DNA of 64,000 nt from Astrothelium macrocarpum. Its lineage: Eukaryota; Ascomycota; Dothideomycetes; Trypetheliales; Trypetheliaceae. Where the stretch lies: NCBI GenBank assembly GCA_021030915.1, contig JAGEMR010000063.1:102703-166702 (forward strand), read 5' to 3'. The position numbers and the translations under genes are program-made. The notes under the pieces were generated by a model. That model searched no databases. It was given only the letters and a program-made list of their open reading frames with translations, and was not told the DNA's origin. Positions 44,178 to 56,702 of the stretch are shown here, piece after piece; positions within the stretch are counted from its first letter, which is position 1, and each line of letters begins with the position of its first letter.

Positions 44178-45819
44178 TGCTCTGTTGGATCTCCCCGACT
44201 CCTCTTATCTTCAGCAACAAGAAAACTCCCACAGGTTGCATAACGGCGACCCCAAAATCAATATCCCCAGTGGACTAGTTCAGTGAACTGCATGCATGGC
44301 ACGGGCGCTTTGAACCCGTGTGGAGAGAAGTTGCATAGGGTTGGTGAATGCGCTGGCAAACTGCCTCCGCCCCGCTCGTTTGCGCTTCCCATGGTCCAAA
44401 CAACCGGGCAAATCCAATGGGGTCCCCATCAACGCCATACCTCCCTTCTACCAACCTTGGAGTACCCTTGAAGGCCAATGCTTGGTCTCCAAAAATGACT
44501 TTGTCAAAGTCACATCATCCTTGGGGTTGTCGGCTTCGTCAAATTTTCATCACATAGCTTTTCTCTTTTGTCGACCATACAGTCAATGTTTTATTCGTTA
44601 GCTGCCATTGTGCGCTACTGATATTTACCATACTCATTTCCTTTCGAAATCATGCGCTTTTCTGACCAAGTCTTCTTGATCTTTCATCCTCCTTTGACTG
44701 AAGTTCTGCGGATTCTTTGCTTTTTTCCGATTAAAGGCTGTGATCAACAGTGGCGCATTGGTGGTCTGCACAGGAGTTCCCATCTCGTGGGATCAATTGT
44801 TCCAACTTTCGGCATTATATGTAATTGTTCGCCCATAACAGGCGTTGATACCATCCGACGTGGCGATGCAAGTTTTTTTATTTACTACTGGTGCATGATG
44901 GGTTTTACGGCATGGTGAAGGCGGTGTATGGAATCTTTACGCGTAGTACGCTTAGGCACAAATATCAGGTCACTGGGATAGCGAGATAGGCAAGGAGAAA
45001 ATTGAATTACTACTCCGTCCTTAATCATAATGCGCTTGGTCTCATGAATTCCGATAAAATCCTGAACTGCTCGAAAATACGTAATTCAAGATTGGTAAAA
45101 GAAATAGATTCCTACATTTCCTCATGACTTCGCTCCGTACGTGCATTCAATGTTCATATGCCTGCAGAAACCCAGGTTTTACCCTTCAGAGAAGTTTTGA
45201 TATCTTTCAGGTGCCGTAGTCTTTTTGCGCTACCTTTGTATTCCGTAGTCCTGAATTACTCCACTGGGGGTGCTTGGAGACCCTCGGGCTAGAAAGTTGG
45301 GAAGGGTTGCTAGTCTTGGAACCCAGACATCCAAAACTCCAAATGATGTGCTCATGAAAATCTCCGAAGCAGTTCGACGATTGTGTGATCGTTGCTGGGA
45401 TTCATGCTATTGTAGACTAGGTATAGGAATTAAATGCAAATCAGTGAAACGACCTTTGGCCGGGTATAACGTTATGCCGGAAGACTTTCATCCAGCTGAG
45501 AATCATTGATTTTTTGTCAAAATAAAATCATACTAGAAAGGGATGTCAAGTAATGAGTTTTCTATAGCCCAAGATATCTACAAGCTTTCAAAGCAAATAG
45601 CTCATATGGCAGGTAAGTAAACTATTCTTCTCTTTCATATGAGTATGATGTTAAGAGCTAAGTAAATTATCGAATGCTACCATTTCTCTTTTACTTTTAG
45701 TCTATATCCATCATTGTCACTACAGCACAGACAAAGGGTATCTTATTACCTGAGGTTAACTGGATTTACGACTAACGAAATCTCTCAGTTGTTTCCTCCG
45801 CACATACGCCTACACGCTC
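44178..45819. other. Convergent intergenic region, no gene seen
   Basis: About 1.6 kb between the stops of the PNG1-like gene and UTP4. Only short frames without features; AT content rises towards 45.0-45.8 kb. Confidence 0.55.
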
Positions 45820-48684
45820 TTAATTGTGATCATGCGGTCCCGTGAACCGTGGCGGTAAGTCCAGATCCCACAGAGGGCGTTCGACTACTACTACTTCTGG
45901 TGCTCGCCCAACTTTCCCTTCCCCTATAGGTACTATTCCCAAGACGGATCTGTACTGGAAGGTAGCCCACCAATGTGGCTCACCTGGGTCTTGCACATGG
46001 TTCTGTTGTGTGTGTACCAGAACGCCATCTGTATTTGTTTCGTCATCTTTGACATTTCGTAGCCGTGGTAAATCCACATCGTCATCACCTTCTTCATTTG
46101 ATTCTCCATATTCTTTCAGCATTTCAGGTTTCTGGTCTTCCGTCGTACCAACAGAAGTACTATCCGCACCGTCTTTTCCAGTCCCAATGACCAATCTCAC
46201 ATCAGCCCCGTGTCCAAGATTTTGTCTATCTCTATCCAAGACTCTACCGCCCGCGCCGGATATTTGTTTCTTCTCGAGCAATATATCCTTATCATCATGT
46301 TTGCGCTTCTTGCCCCTTCGCTTTTCCTCTCCCGTCTGGACCAGCGCTCCAGCTTCCATACTGACTTCATTGTTCCCGGGCGAAGCAAAGTCTCGACTTA
46401 AATCAAACATAAACAACCACCTATCTCCATACATCCAGAGCCTTTCTTTCTGTGGATTGGTAACAACGTCCCAGACGCAACCCATTGCCTTGTCCATGAC
46501 CGCCCTCCACCTCATTGGGAAGCAATTCGTTGGATTCCGCCTGCTCCAATCGGTAAGGCGGCCTTGCTTGATGTCGAATTCGTAAACTTGATGTTTCGCT
46601 GTGACGACCAATAGACGAGACTCATTGCCCCATTTTGGGCTCAAATCAGTAGCGGAACTCCGGTCCATATGATTCTCTGCCAAGGAATGTTGAGTGAAAG
46701 TTTGTCGAGATTCAGCTGATGGTCGGAACGACAAAATGAGAGGGGCAGAATCGAGAGCAGGAAGTAAGCCGTTTCTAGGATTGCAGACCCAGTGTTGACC
46801 CAAGATCACGGCCGGTTTGGCTTCATCACCAATATCACTGTCATCGGGACTAGAATCGGAGCTGACAGACGAAGCCGAGTGCGACGTACCATTAGGAGTT
46901 TGAAAGGCAACTTGGGTTACAACGGGTTCCACATAGTCTTCGAGAACCCACGACTCGATTGAGCCACCAATATCACTGGCGGCAAGTACGCGACTGTCAC
47001 TAGAAAAAGCCAACCGAGTAAAGGTGTCATTGTAGCTTCCCCATGTTCCATTGAGACCGTCTTGAAAGCGCTGCGGTTTCGGCGTTCGTTGCAAAGCAAT
47101 TGTTTCCGGCATGACGTGGATCACCTCCTTGAGGGCAATATCTTCATCCACAATTCGACCCATCCTCACCTCGTTAGTATTGCTGACAGCGACCACCCAA
47201 TTGCTGTCGGGAGAAAAGCGAACAAGGCTTGCGCCTTTGCCGAGTTCTCTTGGGACCCCAATTTTTCGGACACGAAACCCGCGTTTGCTGCTGTATTGAC
47301 CAGATAACTGGAAAAGTTTAACCTCTGCCGTGGTTGAAACAGCTAAAAGCCTGCCATTGTCAGACAGCGTTGCTGATGATATGTTTTCTTCGCTCTTCAT
47401 AACTAGACGGGAAACTAGCTTCCAATTCTTCTTTGCGGATTTCGAGGGATTCTCGGCAGACCCAATGCGCCAAATCAACACCTCTCGATTCCACCATGTG
47501 GCAATTAAGCGTTGCAACGGCGCGCTGCTGACGATGCTGGGCTGTTGAGGCAGTCTTGGTAGTGCATGACAATATTCGTTTCCAAATTGTCGGATCGGCA
47601 TGACAATTGGAGAGGCATCGACCCCTCCTGACACTACGACATCTATTCTGCGGTCTTGGTATGCAGCGAGAGCCTTTATCTCATGCTTGTGAATTTTGTC
47701 GTTGAAGACTTTTGCCCATCTCTTTTGAGTGTCCTCCCTATAAACCACGGTACGCATATCCGTACCACCACTGAAAATAGTTGTGCCATCGGGAGTGGTG
47801 GCCAGAGCAAGAATATCGGATTTATGACTCATAATCCTTTGGCGCTGAGAATATGTCTTACCACCCCAAATCTGAATTTCTCCATTTGAATTCGCTGAAA
47901 CGAAGTCACCTGAAGGTAAACATTTCACCTGCCAGACAAGCGTCTCTTTGGGTCCACCAGGAAGTCCTGCACCTAATGTGATGTTCCGAATCATATTGCC
48001 ATTTTGAATATTATAGACGCGCATGAAACTGCTGGCGTAGCCAGCAATAATCTTATTTCGGTCTTGGAATGTAATACATAGAGCTTGTGCCTTTTTGGTC
48101 GGCGCGCGGGTGATGTACCGTTGGAACTGGAGATCATTGTCGGCGGTTGAAAACAAGATGAGAGACCCATCAGCACATCCAGCAACAAGATTCTGTCCAC
48201 GATCTGGGGATTTCTCTGCTTCTCCGTCTCCTTTTCTGACAATAGCTTTTAATACCCGTGGCTGCGGAGCCATACACCAAATTGCGCTTGTACCTCCACT
48301 GGCATCTCGCAAAGGCAACCCAGAGAGGAGATCCCATTCGGTAATTGCATCAGAGTAACCGACACTAAAAAGGCGCAATCTCCCTTCGATGACTTTGCCA
48401 CCAACAGTCTCGTCAGGCTCTTGTATCCATGCTAGTCCATCGACAGTTCGGGCTCTTCCTCCCCGAAAAATAGTTTCTTGGAACCATTCACCTCGTAATG
48501 GATTCCATATTTCTATATCACCGTTTGCTCGACCAACCGCAAGACGAACGTCGTTTCCTGAGCCACGGTTGGTGTTAGTTGTATGGGAGAAAGCTAGGGA
48601 GGTAATCGCTGCTGGCGGATACTGGACAAAACGTGAACGGTGAACATCCATCGAACGAGCGGCTAATTTTGGGCGCAAAAACAA
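45820..48684 (-). CDS. UTP4: U3 snoRNP / t-UTP WD40 protein Utp4 (cirhin)
   Basis: A single exon of 954 codons. Utp4 is part of the t-UTP subcomplex of the small-subunit processome, needed for rRNA transcription and 18S processing in the nucleolus. The conserved N-terminus M-D-V-H-R-S-R-F-V-Q-Y-P-P-A-A-I starts at codon 12, so the real start is probably the ATG at 48651-48649. Next comes L-A-V-G-R-A-N-G-D-I-E-I-W-N-P. Two WD40 propellers can be traced through L-A-L-A-T-T-P-D-G-T-T-I-F-S-G-G-T-D and later blades to about residue 800. A charged insert with basic K-R-R-G-K-K-R-K-H (near residue 805) fits nucleolar localisation. The end W-A-T-F-Q-Y-R-S-V-L-G-I-V-P is typical. Confidence 0.93.
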   Translation of the reverse strand: MFLRPKLAARSMDVHRSRFVQYPPAAITSLAFSHTTNTNRGSGNDVRLAVGRANGDIEIWNPLRGEWFQETIFRGGRARTVDGLAWIQEPDETVGGKVIEGRLRLFSVGYSDAITEWDLLSGLPLRDASGGTSAIWCMAPQPRVLKAIVRKGDGEAEKSPDRGQNLVAGCADGSLILFSTADNDLQFQRYITRAPTKKAQALCITFQDRNKIIAGYASSFMRVYNIQNGNMIRNITLGAGLPGGPKETLVWQVKCLPSGDFVSANSNGEIQIWGGKTYSQRQRIMSHKSDILALATTPDGTTIFSGGTDMRTVVYREDTQKRWAKVFNDKIHKHEIKALAAYQDRRIDVVVSGGVDASPIVMPIRQFGNEYCHALPRLPQQPSIVSSAPLQRLIATWWNREVLIWRIGSAENPSKSAKKNWKLVSRLVMKSEENISSATLSDNGRLLAVSTTAEVKLFQLSGQYSSKRGFRVRKIGVPRELGKGASLVRFSPDSNWVVAVSNTNEVRMGRIVDEDIALKEVIHVMPETIALQRTPKPQRFQDGLNGTWGSYNDTFTRLAFSSDSRVLAASDIGGSIESWVLEDYVEPVVTQVAFQTPNGTSHSASSVSSDSSPDDSDIGDEAKPAVILGQHWVCNPRNGLLPALDSAPLILSFRPSAESRQTFTQHSLAENHMDRSSATDLSPKWGNESRLLVVTAKHQVYEFDIKQGRLTDWSRRNPTNCFPMRWRAVMDKAMGCVWDVVTNPQKERLWMYGDRWLFMFDLSRDFASPGNNEVSMEAGALVQTGEEKRRGKKRKHDDKDILLEKKQISGAGGRVLDRDRQNLGHGADVRLVIGTGKDGADSTSVGTTEDQKPEMLKEYGESNEEGDDDVDLPRLRNVKDDETNTDGVLVHTQQNHVQDPGEPHWWATFQYRSVLGIVPIGEGKVGRAPEVVVVERPLWDLDLPPRFTGPHDHN

Positions 48685-49181
48685 TTAGAGTGTCTGGCTT
48701 GTTGCGGCGAAGTGGCGATTTCAAGCCATGTTGTGTACTTGCCCAAATTTTTCGAAAAGCATTCGGAGTTAAAGTGGAAGACGGCTAATGTTCGGTAAAA
48801 TCCGGCGGCCTTTGAGATGCTTTGGTACTCAGACATTTCGAATTTTTGGGACGTAGGATAGAAAGTACAGCACTTGTAGGATCTAGCTTAACTTCAGACT
48901 ATCAATCTTGTAGGCTTGTGCTCAAAGTTCTTTTTTAGCGTTCTTACTGTAATCCCACTCCTAATTTCGTCTACCAAAATCACTGCAACATCGCAACACT
49001 TTCAGCGTGCATGCTCACATTAGGACTTCATACTGTCACCTTGCATATGGCTCAACACTTCGTATGACTCATGTTGTGATCCGCTACATGATGGCAGTCC
49101 TTCGCCTTCGCAACATGTGGGGATCTCTGCTGTCTGCATCTATTCAATTCTCCCTGAGCATCAATCGACTTAAGAACAACG
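48685..49181. promoter_or_regulatory. Divergent promoter region (UTP4 / DUF7587-like gene)
   Basis: About 500 bp between divergent starts. No gene is seen and no named site is evident. Confidence 0.5.
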
Positions 49182-51030
49182 ATGGATTACGATTCCAACG
49201 ATCTTTTAGAGCAACTGAAATCTGCAGCGACTTTTTCGAATAGACCTGTTTGTGATCCCAAAGCTGGTCACCATGATCCGGAGTTCCTGCCAGGCGACAA
49301 ACTTGAGCCAAAATGTAATGGGAAACAATTTGACTGGACCGGATTAGGGCTTCACGCCGATCTCCTACCAGCCGTAACTCAAAAAAGAAAAATGAATCAC
49401 AGTCGGGCTTGTACAGACAGCGATGAAGCTCATACACCTAAGTCTAAACCCATCGACAATCATGAGTCAAAAGACTTCGTAGACTTGACTCTGCATGCAC
49501 CGACTACTCCGTATTCAGCAAAGTCGGAGAATTTGTACGACAGCGGACGTGATCCACGACTCTCTACACCGAAGACACCGGCATGCTCGGAAAGCTCGAG
49601 CAGTTTACAGTACTCGCCTGACAGTCCTTGCGCTTACAAATCGACAGCGATGTCTTCGGTAAAAGTTATGGCTGGGATTGACGATGAAGACACCGACACG
49701 GACATGGAAGGCTCTGTGGAAGAAGAGCCATTTGAAGGCTCATTTGATACGAATGACGTGCAGGTACCAAAAACGTATTCTGGGCCAAATTCTTCAAATG
49801 GCATTAAACGTAAGTTTCCTGTCCTACTCTATCGGACGTGGAACGAGAGAAGCGGAGGACAGAACTCTGGTGACGAATTTCATCCTGGCCTTTCTGTCCG
49901 AGGCCTTCCTCCAAATCAAGATGACTGGGACGAAGAATTTATCAGACATGCTGCCAATCATTTCAATGTTGAAATGACTCCCACCCCATTTATATCCTTC
50001 TCAGCAAGCGTATTCGTGGTCGTGTAAGTTTTGTTCAGTTTTCAAAGTAGCCCATACTAATTTGACAATTAATAGAAAAAAAGCGCTCACTGCTATGGCA
50101 GAAGGCAAGACCGAAAATCCGATGATCACACTCATTGACCCAAAACCCCTAAGCGCAACATTCATGTCTGCAGGTCATATCTGTCGGGTAGTAAAAGATC
50201 ATAATCTTGGCAACTCCAAGACCATGCGCTATGCAGCATTTTCAGAGTATTTTCACTTTGGAGCGATCCGTGCGTCAGATCATGTCGAGCAGATATTTCT
50301 CGGCACTGTATCATTTGAAAAACTCTTCGCTTTATCAGAAAACAATACGAGTATTCGTCGTATCATGCGAATCGCAACATTAGATGACAACAAATCCATA
50401 TCGACAATCACGTCTAAAATTGCTAAAGATCCTACCACTTGCGATGAGAGTATCGCCTCTGGACTTGCGATCATTGCAATGGCCTTTGGATTTAGTCTAA
50501 CATCAAAACAGGAGCATCTGCGCGAATTTGTTCTGCAATTTGCACGTGGTTTCGGGATCAAGCCATGTGCACCAATTTCCAAGGATCATGTACACGAGTC
50601 GTTCATGAAAACATTGATCGGAGGCAGCCGACTGGGTGCGAATGTTCTTGATGGTATCCAAATCGGATACAAGCGCCTCGTCGCATGGGCAGAAAACCAT
50701 GCTGAGTGGCTGAAAAACCGTACGACTAGCTCCCAGAAAGCAAAGGATATTTTTGCTAAAAGTATTCCCTTTGATGACCAGGCATACAGGGGGAGGAAAG
50801 GCAGGGTTGAGTGCACGACGCGGTTCACTAGGTCAGCATTCAACGCGTCTCGAGAAACGTCGAATTCAAGACAACGATCGACATCACGAGGTGCACCTAA
50901 AGGTCTATATCACGATGGGCGTAGGGTTAAGACTACGCCGATTGTCACCGACGAGCGGAAGCGCAAAAGTGAAAATGACGATGAACAGACTAGGGAATCA
51001 AAGAAACGAATGGTTAGTGTTACAATCTAG
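49182..51030 (+). CDS. DUF7587-like protein of unknown function
   Basis: Two exons, 49182..50023 and 50076..51030, with a 52-bp intron (GTAAGT, branch ACTAAT, acceptor AATAG); 598 aa. The N-terminal 200 residues are Ser/Thr/Asp-rich and probably disordered. From about residue 210 a segment P-V-L-L-Y-R-T-W-N-E-R-S-G-G-Q-N-S resembles the start of the fungal DUF7587 domain. Exon 2 continues it with S-A-G-H-I-C-R-V-V and G-A-I-R-A-S-D-H-V-E-Q-I-F-L-G-T-V-S-F, a fold that loosely recalls ADP-ribosyltransferase-like domains (inference only). The last 90 residues are basic (R-K-R-K-S, S-K-K-R-M), a likely nuclear localisation signal. Confidence 0.7.
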
Positions 51031-51421
51031 GTCGGGGAGAGAGGAACAACATGCAATTTAGAAGAGGCAAAGAAGACTCAAAGCGCGGTGGAGGGTTTGT
51101 AAGCGTGTCTTGAACGCTTGAAATTGAGATTGTACAGGACCATAGAGGTCGAGATTTCCCATTTGCATGGCTACACGGACGATGCTCAAGAGATGTACAC
51201 GAGACGAGTAATTTCTGCTCAACCGGACGTTCAAGGAGGCGTGAATGCGGGCTATGTAGAGCCATCATGAGGTTCGAGATCTCACAACGCAGCATTGATG
51301 ATTACTTCTTCGACACTGAATTATTTAAAGTATAGAGAAACAACAGGACAGTGCATCTTTTCGTTATTGAAAAGCACTTGCAATTCGCCAGCGCGCCGTG
51401 TGCATGATTCCTATAACCACC
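51031..51421. other. Convergent 3' region
   Basis: About 390 bp between the stops of the DUF7587-like gene and RPS2. No gene is seen. Confidence 0.6.
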
Positions 51422-52359
51422 CTAATACCTCTTTCCTTCCCGCAGCACATCGCTGTACTCTTCCAGTGGACTCCGAATGAGCTTCGTCTCCTTCCATAGA
51501 TTTGGTGTCAGGAAGCCATATGTGTTCGAAACAGCACTGAAAGTTGCCTTGAGTGTATTCTCAAGAGTCTTAGTCGACCCGGCAGATGAAGTATAGACGT
51601 CCTGAACACCTGCGAGTTGTAGGAAACGCTTGACAGCTGGAGAAGCGACAAGACCAGTGCCACGAGGCGCCGGAATCAGTCTCACAGTGACCGAACCGCA
51701 CTTTCCGCTCTCCTTTGTTGGTAAGGAGTGTGGCTCACCAAGGTTGGTACCCCAGTACCCTCTTCGGATGGGGACGACAGCAAGTTTGGCGATGATGATG
51801 GCGGCGCGAATGGCGGTTGCGACTTCTTTTGATGTCTTGATCCCGAGCCCAACGTGGCCTTCCGAGTCTCCGATGACGACGATAGCTTTGAATCGTGTGC
51901 GTTGACCAGCACGGGTTTGCTTCTGAACTGGCTTGATCTGTAGGAGACGTGGTTAGCAATTAGATGTCCGTAAGAGTACAGGTGTTCAGCCAATCCCGGA
52001 GTCCGAGTCGAATTTAAGTCTTGAAGATTAATGATTGCTTCGCCTCCTATCTTTGCAATCTGTCTCATGCACTGAACAAACATGCTTACCTTCATGACCT
52101 CGTCCTTCAATTTAGGCAAGAAAAAGTCCACAATCTGATATTCTTTGATAGGCAAGCTGTGCAGATAGATCTCCTCCATGCTTTTGATCTTGCCTGCCTT
52201 CACCAGTCGGCCCAATTTGGTCACTGGCTGCCACTCTTTCTCCTCGCTCTTGTTGGCACCACGACGACCACGTCCCCGGCCACGACCACGACCACGGTCA
52301 CCACCACGATCCCCTCGAGAGCCAAAACCACCACGTGCTGGAGCTGCGGGAGCTGACAT
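51422..52359 (-). CDS. RPS2: 40S ribosomal protein uS5 (Rps2)
   Basis: Two exons, 52359..52090 and 51937..51422, with a 152-bp intron; 261 aa, the usual length for eukaryotic uS5. The protein sits near the mRNA entry channel and contributes to decoding accuracy. It has the Arg/Gly-rich N-terminus (R-G-R-G-R-G repeats) typical of eukaryotes and an arginine methylation target, then [11 protein letters not shown]. After the splice come [17 protein letters not shown] and [14 protein letters not shown]. The intron is two to three times longer than its neighbours, as is common for fungal ribosomal protein genes. An E-box CACGTG lies at 52508-52513, about 150 bp upstream. Confidence 0.96.
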
Positions 52360-53319
52360 GATTTAAGCGACGGCTGATCGTGACAATGTGCTTGGGTACT
52401 GGCGTAGTCGCAGTAAAAGTCGTCGCAACGGAGTTGAGTAAGTATCGGAGCTCTGCGCTTCGTGCGCCGACAACTCGCTTAAAATCGACTAGTCACTTGT
52501 GGTGGGGCACGTGTGGCTAATCTTATACCCCAGTCTTTATCTTCAATCGCACCTGATATAGCAAGCACTGCTTGTGTGCAGGTCTATCTCATGCATAATC
52601 ATCTTCACTAACGTACAGGTAACGTGATGCCACTCCAAAATGGCACAACCGAGATGCTTTCAAGCAATCCTGAAAAGCAGAAATGAGATGAGTAACGGAG
52701 GCCCTGTTGTCGCATGCAGCGTAGAAATTACGCGATAACTCAACCCTTTCCATCGAGGATTATCTAGTGAAAAACCGCATAGAAACTTGCCATCTCTCTT
52801 CATCATCTACAGCTAGAACATCGTAACTGCTAGTCCATACCCGTATGAGATCATCACCACATACAGAGGGTTTCTACTGTCACCCACGTTATTGCAACTT
52901 TCAGTAATCCGTGAGAGGGTAAAAACCATTAGTCAAGAGATCAGCTGAGGCCCAACTTGTGTCGACAAAGCTTGTCCAGCTACCTTCCCTTCATTAGGAA
53001 GCGTGACGGAAGAAAATGTCTGAGACTTGCTTTCGTTTCCATCGCCGCCGCCGAACCGCACTTTGTACGATTTTGGCGACACCGAAACCCGCGAGCGCCT
53101 CTGTTTCTTTCCATGTCTTCGAACCCCTCAAAAATGTGCAGTGTTGATGCTGAAGTATAGTGCGTCGGCTCTCTATTAGACAATAGAGCACAAATTTCAC
53201 CTATCTCGCTTTTCGGTGCAGGGTATGATGTTCCGTCGTCCTCTGAAAGGCCGCTATTCAAATGCAGTGCTCTTTGGTAGTGCAGGACATACGCCTCACA
53301 AGTTTCGAATTGAATTAAA
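52360..53319. promoter_or_regulatory. Upstream region of RPS2 and 3' flank of PPZ1
   Basis: Contains CACGTG at 52508-52513, a possible Cbf1-type site for the ribosomal protein gene (inference). No gene is seen in the remaining 800 bp. Confidence 0.4.
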
Positions 53320-55065
53320 TTAGTAACTCTGTGGGAATTGACTTGCAGGCTGTCGCAACATTAGTCAGTAGTGTTCTGGCATTTGCGTGCAAATTGTTGC
53401 TTCAAAGGATTCATTGACATACCGGGCTATTCAGCATTTTCTGTCTCTGCGACCGTCCCTTCTTGATATGGCTCTTTAAGGCACTCGAATCCAAGGGCTT
53501 CAAAAGCTCGAAGCTACACAATAGATTGGCAGACACAGACATTATGGCTCCCCAATTATCGAACTCTCCACAATACTGATGTCAAGTCAGTAAACCCTCA
53601 ACTACATCACGACGGCTCAACTTACATTTGGAGCAGAGAAGACGGTAACGAGTATGCGATCGCTAAAGAACTCATAGCCGTCTTCAACAACCATGTGTGC
53701 TCGACATACTAGATCAAAGTCGTGTTCTTCCAAAAACTTCAGTATGACTTTTTTGCCAAAACAATAGCTGACGCCTCGTTCATTAGCTTCCCAATCACTA
53801 CCCGGATTGAGGTCGGCAGGGTCACTCCATAGAAGATCGTTCAGCAAACCATAGTCAGGAACATCAGTCGGCCGTTGGATGTTGCGGATGTCATCCATGT
53901 GCTGTAAACTCGGCGACAGGCCTCCATGAACGCAAAAGATCTTATCGGCAACGATTGACGCGATTGGCAAGCAGTTGAACGTGTCCACAAAATTCTTCCA
54001 CACCTTGACTGTAGTTCGTCGTTTGCATTCATCGTAAAAGCCGTACACGCGCGTCACATTTGCACATTCGTGATTACCCCGAAGTAAAAAGAAATTACTG
54101 GGAAACTTGATCTTGTAGCAGAGAAGTAAGAGAATGGTCTCTAGACTTTGTTTACCGCGGTCGACATAGTCGCCAAGGAAGAGATAATTTGCGTCGGGCG
54201 GGAAACCGCACATTTCAAAGAGCCGAATCAAGTCGGTATACTGGCCGTGCACATCCCCAACGATCTTGACTGGAGCATTAAGTTCAAGAAGTGCTGGCTG
54301 GTTCAGGAAGACTTCTCGTGCCCTGCGACAGATCTCGAAGATTTCGGCATTCTTGAGACACACGGATTTGGTGACTCTACCCTCATACCCGGCATCCAAC
54401 AATCGTTTGATCATGTCGTCGATGTCCAGATCTTTTAGCGGGGCGAGACCCATAAGCGGAGAGGATGATCCATCTACTGGTTCTGTCGCCTCGGTCGTGG
54501 TTCTCTTGTCTCCATCCTTTTCTACGAGGATACTTTGCTTTGGTTGTTGCGTATTTGATGGATGAGCGGCACCCGAAGGAGGCGCATCGGATATGTGATC
54601 AACCTCTCCACTTCGTTGGGCTTTATTTATAGCATTGTGACCTCGTCCAAGAGAAGCGGACTGACTAGGTGAAGGCGGTGGCTGAGGAACTTCAACCATG
54701 CCCATACTTGGTTTGCGATCGGCTTTCGTATCAAGGGGAGCTTTGGACTGTGAAAGATTAGAAAGCTGGCATCCTTTGTGGTTGAACGTGTGTAACTTTA
54801 CCGAAGCTGAATCCGACTTTTCTCCATTTCCTTCGTTAGGGCTGACTGGATTACTACTTCCGGCGAGCGCATAGGTCGAGCTTCTTGGGCTATCTTCGGC
54901 TTTGTTAGATCCTGCAATCTTGGATCGGATACCTTTGAAAGAACGTGTAGATTCCTTGGTGTCGGACTTAGTAAATGATGGATAAGTGTCCAGGTTTGGC
55001 CCAGAGCTGGTTGGAGTCGTTCTCCCCCCACTAGGCTTTTCCCCTTTCGACGGTTGATTGCCCAT
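53320..55065 (-). CDS. PPZ1: Serine/threonine protein phosphatase PPZ (PP1-like)
   Basis: Three exons: 55065..53626, 53575..53423 and 53349..53320; introns of 50 and 73 bp; 540 aa. PPZ phosphatases are fungus-specific PP1 relatives that control salt and pH homeostasis and cell-wall integrity. The N-terminus M-G-N-Q-P-S-K fits N-myristoylation. Residues 2-210 are a Ser/Pro-rich regulatory region. The catalytic core from about residue 215 carries G-D-V-H-G-Q, G-D-Y-V-D-R-G, R-G-N-H-E and H-G-G-L-S-P, with the metal-binding residues intact, and A-H-M-V-V-E-D-G-Y. Exon 2 completes the family end of the fold (S-A-P-N / Y-C-G-E-F-D-N). The last 9 residues come from a tiny third exon, which is the least certain part. 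The start is about 1.3 kb from the AT-rich block. Confidence 0.92.
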
Positions 55066-56379
55066 AACGATAGGTTATTGAGACTGTGGTCCTGATGAGA
55101 GATAGATGGTATGCCTTCCACAAAGTCACGCTTGGTAACTCAAGTTTTGATTCAAACCTTGATTCCACTTTTAGGTAAGGACGTTATGATGAGGTCGCGT
55201 GACAGGCTTCCCATGAACAGCAGTCACGACTTCGTCTGCACTTTCCAAATTGCGAATCAGCTGGTTCTGATCACAGTATCAATGACCTCAAGAGGCTTTG
55301 CTTGTAAATAAAAGGTGTTAGGGCGGTTTGTAGAGCCTCGACAGGAAGGGGAAGTGTGCGTCGGCAGATACGAATGCTAAGCTCTTGACAGCGCAGCCAC
55401 GACCGGCTAGAGTGATAGAGAGGAGTAGAGAAGATGGGTCGGGCGACTCCGCAAACTTTTTTGTAGCCAGGTTCGTTGTATTTGCCCAAGGCCTATGGCG
55501 AGAAGAGAGGGTGGTCTTCGTTTGATCAAGTGTCTGTTTGAGCCTTGCTGTCTGATACGTCTTGTATTATGCAGATGGAGCAAAGGTAGCGAGGATGTCC
55601 CTTCATGAAGGCACGAAGCCTGGTGCAAAGCACAATCTCGGCTGTGACCGCTTTTATCTCCTTGTGAACGGATTTAGGACAGGCTGGTTGAACAGGATGT
55701 CGTGGACGTAGGCAATCGCCGACGTGGGTGAGGGAGAAGACAGTCAGACCAGCGTCGGTGACGAAAAAAGTAAAAGTACTGTCTCAGAGGCGTGGCAGGC
55801 CACTGCGCTCGGAAGTAAGAGTCCAGAAGGGGCTTGATGAGAGTAGACAGCTGAACGGTGCTTGAGTCTTTGGGAGATATGCGCAATGGATCATCGGGAC
55901 CGACTTTGGTGTCTTTGTCAGCGCCCCACGTTGCAGGGGCGCTCAAGCGACTTTACAAAGGATTCTACCCTATTTAACACCGCTTACCACCAACATCCGC
56001 TCTATTTTCTACGTACTTCATATGATTGGAGAGGATTTTGCTCTGTCATCTCATTTGCTATATGAAGTGTACAGCCCCCACGAATCGCCTCAACCTTTCC
56101 GGCAACGGGCAACATCAACCATGCGCTCTTCCGCAAGCATTTACCGTGGTCTAATGTCTGGTGCAAAGGATACTTATGCAACGTCAGTCTGCCGGTGCCA
56201 TGTTTGAAGGGCGTCTTGGCTAGCTTGAACCGATTAGTCAATTAAGAGTCTCCACCACGGCGCGCACAGGCCCACGGAGAGAACATGTTATGATCCTAGG
56301 TATCCTTGGGGTCAAGTCTACTCGGGATCAAGGTGGCTTCTGAAGTGAGTCGGTAAAGGACTGAACTAGCAAGGAGTAA
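55066..56379. other. Last unique sequence before the AT-rich block
   Basis: Upstream region of PPZ1 with pyrimidine-rich tracts on the minus strand. No gene is seen. Composition is normal up to about 56.35 kb, then changes abruptly at the left LTR. Confidence 0.6.
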
Positions 56380-56686
56380 TGTGATTTGGTAATTCAAAAT
56401 TCTACTGAAGACGTTATCAAAGATTAGTTTAGAGAATGGCTTTGAATACAACGAGGTTATAATGATCGCGTTGCATTTTTATATATTGAATGATTTTGGT
56501 GATCATCATGTTAAACGGTTGAATATTTATTGTGATCTATGTAATGAGTATATTAAACGTTTTTTATATTCAGTTGTTTGAATACGCTGATCATTTCTTC
56601 ACGTTTATCATGAACGATCAGAATCTGTACTAATTTATAGATCTGATAAATAGCATGATACGCCCCGTTCGGAGATGGTCCTAATA
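56380..56686 (-). repeat. Left LTR (3' LTR of the element)
   Basis: Aligns end to end without visible length change to 62716-63022. It begins TGTGATTTGG and ends CCTAATA, where the partner ends CCTAACA. Its outer (left) half is better preserved than its inner half. Confidence 0.88.
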
Positions 56687-56702
56687 TTATTCTCCTTTTT
56701 TA

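Noticed and set aside
51938..52089. Possible snoRNA inside the long RPS2 intron
   Set aside because: I looked for C/D box (TGATGA/CTGA) and H/ACA patterns and did not find a convincing set.
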